This document shows positions 57,787 to 64,000 of a stretch of 64,000 nucleotides of DNA, one piece after another. This stretch comes from a virus, in the IMG/VR virus record IMGVR_UViG_3300044712_000538, positions 1 to 64,000 of that record; one strand, written 5' to 3'. Every line of letters starts with the position of its first letter. Positions within the stretch are counted from its first letter, which is position 1. The notes beneath the pieces are model-generated. The model did no database searches, was not told the DNA's origin, and saw only the letters and a list, made by a program, of their open reading frames with translations. Position numbers and translations under genes: made by a program.

Positions 57787-59404
57787 GATTTTGTCTTTCC
57801 TGCTTTGTTTTCTTTTTGCCCAGGCTGCGGCACAGGATATTAACGCGCAAGGCCTTATGGAGCCGAAAAGGCTATTCCCGAGGGAGAACTTTGCGCCTCC
57901 TATTGATACTGTAATCCCCCCTGCTCGGCTTGGAGAATTAAGGTCAAGGCCTACCGAAGGAAGGGTTTATATGTGCGTTTCATATGTTGGTCAAAGGTGG
58001 ATCTCTATTTCCGGAGGAGGAGCCTTGCTGGTTGACAGTTCCATTTATTCGACCATCGCTCAGGCAAGGAAGATCGTCGGAGATTCTGTTGTAGCCGCTC
58101 ATATATTTAACAATGGTGTAACGAGAGATCCATCAAACCCGAGAGTAATTCAGCTTGGCGGCGCTTTGACTAAATCGACTGTTATTGGAGAGGGAGCGGG
58201 TGTATATTCTACTACTTTCCGGGATAGCCTTATCACTAATGATCGGGCTTTTTACATTCAGCTTCCATCCAGTTCGACACCTATGCGGTGGTGGGCTGGT
58301 ATGGGGCCGCTCAGGGATACCACTACTGTTGTATTGGGATGGAATGTCGGCCGATCCCTTTCCAGCCTGAACAGGTCTGGAGTTTTTATTGGGTCAAATG
58401 CTGGATCTGGTGCAACTTCCGGATTGGGTAATGCGGTTGTGGGATTTGAGGCAGGCCGGGACCTGACTACCGGCCAGGTGAATACATTTTTTGGATATAG
58501 GGCTGGACGGGGAATGACAAATGGATTAAACCATGTTGCCATCGGCCCTTCCGCTTTGCTTAGTTATACGTCCGGTACTTCTGCCTCTACAAATATGATG
58601 GCCTTTGGAACCGGATCTTTGCAGTTGGTTACATCCGGCGGCGCAACTACTGCTATCGGATATTCTTCAAATAGCAATGCAACTTCTTCTACTGAGAATA
58701 CTTCTGTTGGGCACCAAGTTCAATGGCAAGCCCTGACAACAACCGGCAACGTAGTGGTCGGTAAAGATGCGATGCGCGAAGGCCAGGTCCAGCTTTACAA
58801 TACAATATTGGGGACGAGGGGGCTTGTTGGATCAGCCAACTCAGTAAATCAGCCTACCGGGAATGTCGGTGCTGGATATGAGGTGATGCAGAACAATGAT
58901 GGTGGTGACTACAATGTAATGCTTGGGTTTCAGGTAGGAAAAAACCTTGGAAGCGTTAGCAATAAGCTGGTCATTGACAATTTCGACAATACGGTAAATC
59001 CTTTCCTTTACGGGGACTTCTCCGCTGATAGCCTTAGGGTGAACGCTTATTTGTCCGTGGAAAAGGTCGATAGCAGCGAGGAGGCTCAAAACACGATTTG
59101 GATTACCCAATCTGGAAGATTTATGAAATCGGCTGCTCGCCCGAGGATTTTGAGCGGCCAGGCAACTCTTGACTTTCCGAGTACGGCATCTGCAAACCAG
59201 TCTGAATTGACCGTTACGGTTACTGGCGCTGCCGTTGGTGATGCCGTTTCTATTGGCGCTCCGGTGGGATCAATTCTTGCAAATGGCGTTTACACTGGAT
59301 ATGTGAGTGCGGCAGATACGGTAACAGTTGTTTTTTTCAATGGAGCAAGCGGGCCTTCGCTGGACCCGGCAAGCGGGGTATTCAATGTTCGCGTCATTAA
59401 ATAA
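57779..59404 (+). CDS. Exported fibre protein with YadA-like head repeats
   Basis: A 541-residue protein with a signal peptide (MNRILSFLLCFLFAQAAAQD). After it comes a domain shared with the next long fibre (ENFAPPIDTVIPPARLGELR). Residues about 200-400 hold repeats of the trimeric-autotransporter head type (GVFIGSNAGSGATSGLGNAV; VVGFEAGRDLTTGQVNTFFG; YRAGRGMTNGLNHVAIGPSA). These form left-handed beta-rolls that trimerise. It is likely a tail fibre or an adhesin on the host surface; the export signal is odd for a virion part. ATG at 57779 starts the signal peptide directly. Confidence 0.75.
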   Translation: MNRILSFLLCFLFAQAAAQDINAQGLMEPKRLFPRENFAPPIDTVIPPARLGELRSRPTEGRVYMCVSYVGQRWISISGGGALLVDSSIYSTIAQARKIVGDSVVAAHIFNNGVTRDPSNPRVIQLGGALTKSTVIGEGAGVYSTTFRDSLITNDRAFYIQLPSSSTPMRWWAGMGPLRDTTTVVLGWNVGRSLSSLNRSGVFIGSNAGSGATSGLGNAVVGFEAGRDLTTGQVNTFFGYRAGRGMTNGLNHVAIGPSALLSYTSGTSASTNMMAFGTGSLQLVTSGGATTAIGYSSNSNATSSTENTSVGHQVQWQALTTTGNVVVGKDAMREGQVQLYNTILGTRGLVGSANSVNQPTGNVGAGYEVMQNNDGGDYNVMLGFQVGKNLGSVSNKLVIDNFDNTVNPFLYGDFSADSLRVNAYLSVEKVDSSEEAQNTIWITQSGRFMKSAARPRILSGQATLDFPSTASANQSELTVTVTGAAVGDAVSIGAPVGSILANGVYTGYVSAADTVTVVFFNGASGPSLDPASGVFNVRVIK

Positions 59405-59410
59405 TGAATC

Positions 59411-59545
59411 ATGAAAAAGACAAATAAAAAGCCCAATCCAATGCTGTTTTTCGCAATAGTTTGGACCATTGTAATATTTGTCGTCCATGTTCTCCCGCAA
59501 AAAGCAGTCAATAGTATTTTTAGCTGGATCTCTGCTATTTTTTGA
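59411..59545 (+). CDS. Small single-TM protein, 44 aa
   Basis: ATG at 59411 opens a 44-codon frame encoding MKKTNKKPNPMLFFAIVWTI then VIFVVHVLP and an amphipathic end. A basic start and one hydrophobic helix suggest a membrane peptide. It fills the gap between two fibre genes; a holin-like role is possible but unsupported by a nearby lysin. Confidence 0.6.
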   Translation: MKKTNKKPNPMLFFAIVWTIVIFVVHVLPQKAVNSIFSWISAIF

Positions 59546-59567
59546 TGGCAAACGAAACTCAATATAA

Positions 59568-62396
59568 ATGAAGCGGTTACTCAACATCATATTTTTCTTT
59601 TCGCTACTTCTTTCGTCCAGCGTGTTTGGGCAAAGTATTATTCAGCCGGACAGGGCGGTAGTGAAGGAGAATTTCAGGCCGCCTCTTGATACGCTTATCG
59701 CTCCCGTATTTTTGGGAGAGCTGCGTACCAGGACTGCGGACAGTTCAATCTACATATCAATTTCTTTGACCGCTCCGAAGAAATGGATAAAAGCATCTGG
59801 ATCTGGAGGGGCAGATGGGAACAATTACCCAACGGCTTTAAGCTTCAATCAGTCAAATGACACCCTTACCCTTTCTTTATTTGGCAGGCCAAGCCTGAGT
59901 ACCGCCATACCAAGGGCGGTATATGACGGGTCAGAAACAAAGATTGGTGCCGGAACAGGCGGGGTTATCGTAACCGGGCTCGGAACTACTCCAAGCCCGT
60001 ATTTGATTTCAGTCCCGTCCTATAATGGATCAGAAACAAAGTTGTCTGCCGGGCCACGGATCTCTATTAGCGGGAGCGGCACTATACCTCAGCCATACCT
60101 TATTACCGCGGCCGATACGGACAGTTCAAGGTATTCGACCATAGCGAGGGTGATGCAAAAGATTGACAGTCTGGCGGCTCTTGCCTCCATACGGTCTATT
60201 GTGAGCGGGGACAGTTCGATACTGGTTACGTCCGGCACCGGCCCTACAGTCGATCTCAGGTCGAGGGATTCCGCGATTGACATTGTGTATATCTCTTCCG
60301 ATGGGTCAGTATTGTTTGAGCATTGGGGATCTGGTGATGGGGTGGATACGATTGATGTTCGGGCATTGGCCGGTGGTCCTGGCGGGGATAATTGGGGATC
60401 GCAGGCCGTTGTTAAGGATGGCACCCTTGTTGGGGATGGAACTACGATCAGCCCTCTTGGAGTTAATCTGGCTGCAATATCCGGGCTGGCCACCTATTAT
60501 ACGGCAGACGGAAAGTTTACCGGGAACAGATCCGTTGACCTTGATGGGTTATATACCCAATACCTTGACACGGTTGCTGGCGTTTCTTCCATATTCAGGA
60601 TCTCGCATGCTGGCATTCTGGTCCAGAAGAGCAATGCTCCTCCAATTGCCAGCGTACAGGACAGTTCTTTCATTTTCCAGTCTGGCGGCACTTATCTTTC
60701 CTCCACCACCAGAAAGCTTAATCTGGTTGCCCCGGATTCCATCTACGCCAGTTCCAGGATAACGCACCAAGGATACCTACCGATCCTTTCCCCCTTCCAG
60801 CTTACCACAAAAGCATATGTCGATAGCCTTCTTTCGACCATAAACGGTTCCGAAACAAAGATCTCGGCCGGGGCAAATGTTACTGTTACCGGTGCCGGAA
60901 CGACGGGAAGCCCATACATCATATCCGCGACGGCCGGTGGCGGCCCGGCTGGCGTTACCAGCGTAAACCTCACAATGCCATCGGCATTTACGGTCCTTGG
61001 CGGCCCCATCACTTCTGCCGGCACGTTTTCTGTAACCGCAAACGGAACGGCATCGGACTACATCGCGGGCAATGGTGCCATCCTCCCTTTCCCGGCCATC
61101 CCGACATATGACGGATCGGAAACGAAAATATCTGCAGGACCGGGCATCGGTGTTACCGGATCTGGAACGACCGGCAGCCCATATGTCATAACCAATCTGT
61201 CTAGCGGGAGCGTGGTGAGCGTAGGGATGAGCGTTCCGGCAGGCCTATCGGTATCTCCCGCAACAATTACCACAAGTGGCACCTTTGCCATCACTACATC
61301 CCTGAATGGATTGGTTATAGGAACAGGATCGGGGTTCTCTACCGCGTCCGTGTCCGCTCCGCTTACCTATTCCGGCGGCAACCTTTCAATTACTCAGTCC
61401 AGTGCATCGACAAATGGTTGGATAACCAGTACCAACTTTCAGAATTGGGAATCCAAGCAGCAACCATTGCAGTTCCGGGATGAAAGCAACCCGGTTGGTG
61501 CCCTGGGTGTTGTCCGGAACGTAAACTTTGTCGGGGCCAGGATCGCGGCAAGCCTAACCGATGCCAATACCGTAACCGTTACGGTGTCTGATCCTACCCC
61601 GGACGGGAATAACTACCCCCTTTCTGTTTCAACGTCTGGAGGCCTTATTACCATCGCGCGGTCTGGATTATCCGATATTGTTGATTCCCTGACCACGACA
61701 AGGGTATTGGAGGGCAGCAGGCTATACTTTACAACTGACCGGGCCCGGCAGTCCGTTTCTGCCAGTACGGGCCTCAGCTACAATGCCTCTACCGGTGTTT
61801 TTACCAACACATCCCCCGACCAGGTTGTTTCGATCTCCGGGACCAGCGGCATATCCGTTACCGGTTCATATCCCAACTTTACAATATCCGGATCTGGAAT
61901 TACAGGCATATTTTCTCAGAAATCATCCATTACTCCCGAGGGATCTTTTAACATCGCCTATGTCAAATCCCTTGGCGGGACATATGAAATTTCAGACAAG
62001 GTATTGAAGCTTGGGAACGTGAATGTCGATCCGCACAGGACAATAACGGTCAACGCAATGCTTTATGCGGATGCCTCATCCGTATTCCCTGGATTGTGGT
62101 ATCATGTGGCAACCCTTCCTTCCGGGTATAGGCCCACCGGGATTGTAAACTTCTCGCTGGCCAATTACGTCCCGACCATAGGCAACCCGGCCACAACTCC
62201 AATTCGGGCCAATGACAATTCCACCGGCATAACCGGGACCGCTGGCGCAGAATATAACTCCGCGAGCGGTTATATAGATCCAGATACTGGCTATATTTAT
62301 GTCAAATTGGGAACGATAGTATCGACCCCTACAAGGTCTGGTGTTTCTACGGTCCTGATACCTATTGTTGTAACTTTTTTCAATAACAATAATTAA
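59568..62396 (+). CDS. Exported long fibre protein with DGSETK repeats
   Basis: A 942-residue beta-rich protein with a signal peptide (MKRLLNIIFFFSLLLSSSVF), a domain homologous to the previous fibre (ENFRPPLDTLIAPVFLGELR) and four ~30-residue repeats near nucleotides 59922, 60019, 60840 and 61107 of the form DGSETKISAGPGIGVTGSGT then GSPYVI. Ser, Thr and Gly dominate, as in trimeric fibres. It probably binds a host surface glycan; no enzyme motif is seen. Start at 59568 follows an AATATAA leader. Confidence 0.75.
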   Translation: MKRLLNIIFFFSLLLSSSVFGQSIIQPDRAVVKENFRPPLDTLIAPVFLGELRTRTADSSIYISISLTAPKKWIKASGSGGADGNNYPTALSFNQSNDTLTLSLFGRPSLSTAIPRAVYDGSETKIGAGTGGVIVTGLGTTPSPYLISVPSYNGSETKLSAGPRISISGSGTIPQPYLITAADTDSSRYSTIARVMQKIDSLAALASIRSIVSGDSSILVTSGTGPTVDLRSRDSAIDIVYISSDGSVLFEHWGSGDGVDTIDVRALAGGPGGDNWGSQAVVKDGTLVGDGTTISPLGVNLAAISGLATYYTADGKFTGNRSVDLDGLYTQYLDTVAGVSSIFRISHAGILVQKSNAPPIASVQDSSFIFQSGGTYLSSTTRKLNLVAPDSIYASSRITHQGYLPILSPFQLTTKAYVDSLLSTINGSETKISAGANVTVTGAGTTGSPYIISATAGGGPAGVTSVNLTMPSAFTVLGGPITSAGTFSVTANGTASDYIAGNGAILPFPAIPTYDGSETKISAGPGIGVTGSGTTGSPYVITNLSSGSVVSVGMSVPAGLSVSPATITTSGTFAITTSLNGLVIGTGSGFSTASVSAPLTYSGGNLSITQSSASTNGWITSTNFQNWESKQQPLQFRDESNPVGALGVVRNVNFVGARIAASLTDANTVTVTVSDPTPDGNNYPLSVSTSGGLITIARSGLSDIVDSLTTTRVLEGSRLYFTTDRARQSVSASTGLSYNASTGVFTNTSPDQVVSISGTSGISVTGSYPNFTISGSGITGIFSQKSSITPEGSFNIAYVKSLGGTYEISDKVLKLGNVNVDPHRTITVNAMLYADASSVFPGLWYHVATLPSGYRPTGIVNFSLANYVPTIGNPATTPIRANDNSTGITGTAGAEYNSASGYIDPDTGYIYVKLGTIVSTPTRSGVSTVLIPIVVTFFNNNN

Positions 62397-62408
62397 ACAC
62401 ACACACGA

Positions 62409-62654
62409 ATGAAAAGGAAAATTGCATTGATCGCGCTACTCACGGCCCTATTCTCTTTTTCCCCCAAGCAGGAAGACGTAAAGTCATCCACGCAGGAAAA
62501 AAAGGTAAAGATTGAACTGACGGTAACCGGGTTGAATACCGTTCTTACGGCCCTGCAGGATCGTCCAATGAAAGAGGTTGGCGGCCTTGTCCTTGATATT
62601 ATCCAGCAAGCCGAGCCTCAGCTTAAAGACACCACATCCACCAAAAAGAAATAA
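62409..62654 (+). CDS. Small exported protein, 81 aa
   Basis: A signal-peptide-like start (MKRKIALIALLTALFSFSPK) precedes a Lys/Glu-rich part and a beta/helix region (KIELTVTGLNTVLTALQDRP). It has an ACACACACGA leader 12 bases after the fibre gene. It could be a chaperone or cap for the fibres; no family is recognised. Confidence 0.55.
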   Translation: MKRKIALIALLTALFSFSPKQEDVKSSTQEKKVKIELTVTGLNTVLTALQDRPMKEVGGLVLDIIQQAEPQLKDTTSTKKK

Positions 62655-62666
62655 AAGCATTTAGGT

Positions 62667-64000
62667 ATGAAGCGAGCATTGTTCCTTGTTTTTTTACTGG
62701 TTTCAATGGTAGGAATGTCCCAGGTTCAAACTTATTTGACCTGGGACTCTCCTCTTGGAAATTATATCCAGATAAACTCCAATCAGGGTATCCAGCGAAA
62801 TGCCGGAAATACATTCGGATATGATCAGGGGGACGTTGAATCTGTCCAAACCATATCCAGCGGCGAGTCTGTTACTTTTCAGATTGGTGCGCCCGGATCT
62901 CAGTTTTATATTGGCCTTATATCATCGAAGCCGAAGGGCCAAATCGTTGCAGATAATAACGAAGATGGAACCTGGGTGGGATCTGATGCCACGGTAAAAT
63001 TTGGTCAGGTCTTTGGTGTTTTCGGGAATGACAGTACCAGCGCATTTGAAGACGGTATTACAAAGGGAACAAAATATAGGGCCACGATAAATCAATGGTT
63101 CCGGATTAATTATACGGGGTCTTCCATCCAGTACCAGTATTCTACGGACAATGCCGCTACGTTCAACACCTTTTATACATCAACAAATACGGCATCTGGT
63201 TCATACTACGTCTACTTCTCTGCCTTTATTCTGAATGTTTCCCTGCAATCGATTTATAAAACTGGCGCAGGGGGCGGTAATCAGGCTCCTACCGTTTCAG
63301 CTACGGCCTCAAACAGTACCGTAACCTCCCCGGTAACAACCAATACCCTCACGGCATCAGCATCCGATCCGGACGGATCAATTTCATCCTATTCTTGGGT
63401 CAAAATTTCCGGACCGACTGGCGGCAGCATAACATCGCCTACGGCCTCTTCGACCGGAATTACCGGCCTTACGAATGCCGGGACATATGTTTACCGTGTT
63501 ACCGTAACCGACAATGGAGGAGCAACGGCAACTGCTGATGTGGCTTTCTTGGTAACTGGAGCAACTCAGCAGCTTGTAAATGCTGGTCCAGATCAGGCGC
63601 TTCCCATTGGTACAACGTCTACTACCCTATCTGGGACCGCAGTAACCGCCAGCCAAACCGACCTAATTATATTTTTTGGAGAATCAAATGCATCCGGCCA
63701 GGCACCGAATACTTCTGCGACCAGCATCGAGCGGCTGCCAAGGAGTTCCGTTAAGATCTACAACAATTTCAATGGGCTGATCGAAAACCTTGATCTGGAC
63801 CAGAACAATAATCTTGATGTATGCGGAATCCCGAGTACCCATGGTTGGGAAATTGGTCTGGCCGATGCGGTCGAGGCTGGACGGCTGAACAACCCTACAT
63901 ATCTTCTGAAAGTCGCATGCGCAGGCACCAGAATCGACCAATGGCTGAATGGCTCCGGAAACCCGTCTTGGAATGAGTTTGTACGGAAGGTGGATGACAT
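62667..64000 (+). CDS. Exported multi-domain protein with PKD-like and SGNH/SASA-like esterase parts (3' end cut)
   Basis: The frame is open from ATG 62667 to the window edge (444 codons seen). It starts with a signal peptide (MKRALFLVFLLVSMVGMSQV), then a beta-rich region, a PKD/Ig-like domain at about 210-310 (NTLTASASDPDGSISSYSWV), and the start of an SGNH-type hydrolase like SASA sialate O-acetylesterases: IIFFGESNASGQAPN with the nucleophile Ser, then HGWEIGLADAVEAG and KVACAGTRIDQWL. The expected C-terminal Asp-x-x-His lies outside the window. It probably removes acyl groups from host surface glycans. Confidence 0.7.
   Translation, partial: MKRALFLVFLLVSMVGMSQVQTYLTWDSPLGNYIQINSNQGIQRNAGNTFGYDQGDVESVQTISSGESVTFQIGAPGSQFYIGLISSKPKGQIVADNNEDGTWVGSDATVKFGQVFGVFGNDSTSAFEDGITKGTKYRATINQWFRINYTGSSIQYQYSTDNAATFNTFYTSTNTASGSYYVYFSAFILNVSLQSIYKTGAGGGNQAPTVSATASNSTVTSPVTTNTLTASASDPDGSISSYSWVKISGPTGGSITSPTASSTGITGLTNAGTYVYRVTVTDNGGATATADVAFLVTGATQQLVNAGPDQALPIGTTSTTLSGTAVTASQTDLIIFFGESNASGQAPNTSATSIERLPRSSVKIYNNFNGLIENLDLDQNNNLDVCGIPSTHGWEIGLADAVEAGRLNNPTYLLKVACAGTRIDQWLNGSGNPSWNEFVRKVDD

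Noticed and set aside
1-64000. CRISPR array, tRNA genes, integrase, attachment sites or insertion sequences
   Set aside because: No regularly spaced palindromic repeats with unique spacers, no cloverleaf with CCA or T-loop, and no recombinase or transposase motifs were seen.

Overview
The window looks like a large part of the genome of a tailed, podovirus-like phage infecting a Bacteroidota host. Terminase, portal, scaffold, capsid, connector, tail-tube, internal-virion and tail-fibre genes are present with a replicative helicase and many small accessory genes. The host assignment rests on promoters of the TTTG/CTTG-N19/20-TAnnTTTG type, on A/C-rich leaders ending in ACC-ATG in place of Shine-Dalgarno sequences, and on Bacteroidota-associated families (DUF6876, DUF4082, DUF3820-like, RadC). 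I saw no integrase, DNA polymerase, RNA polymerase, primase, tRNA or CRISPR array, so nothing here indicates lysogeny and synthesis probably depends on the host or on genes outside the window. Some features (connector genes before a ~1,165-residue tail-tube protein, huge internal proteins, TerL next to portal) recall crAss-like phages, but this is inference.

Layout. 1-8520 (+): a regulatory and replication block with an XRE regulator, nucleases, a winged-helix protein, a DnaB helicase, membrane and beta-sandwich proteins, and an Acb2/Tad1-like candidate anti-CBASS protein before a strong bidirectional terminator. 8656-22105 (-): about 35 small genes in four operons. Three of these operons (promoters near 21360, 17780 and 15260) share one promoter design with upstream 13-bp boxes spaced exactly 20 bp apart. 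The fourth (promoter near 13530) has a palindrome over its -33 box and a terminator-like hairpin in its leader. The block encodes DNA methyltransferases, a RadC-like JAMM protein, DUF6876, DUF2786, an HNH nuclease, zinc-ribbon proteins, a MutS-domain-I-like protein and several envelope proteins. 22106-23234: no convincing gene, but rich in hairpins; a candidate structured RNA lies on the minus strand and ends at a perfect terminator. 23235-64000 (+): the late block, with RyR-domain and GroES-like genes, connector proteins, tail tube, ejection proteins, a 4,444-residue polyvalent protein, terminase, portal, scaffold, capsid and exported tail-fibre proteins. The last gene is cut by the window edge.

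Working model (inference). A palindrome of the form CTTKKAAATTTMMAAG overlaps the promoters of the replication block, the fourth minus operon and the late block, while the phased boxes define a separate three-promoter regulon. The giant internal protein probably enters the cell with the DNA and carries anti-host activities: an adenine methyltransferase-like domain, a Strawberry-notch/DarB-type helicase and a metallopeptidase. The Acb2-like protein may blunt cyclic-nucleotide immunity. Three proteins end in motifs resembling sliding-clamp ligands, which suggests recruitment to host replication forks.
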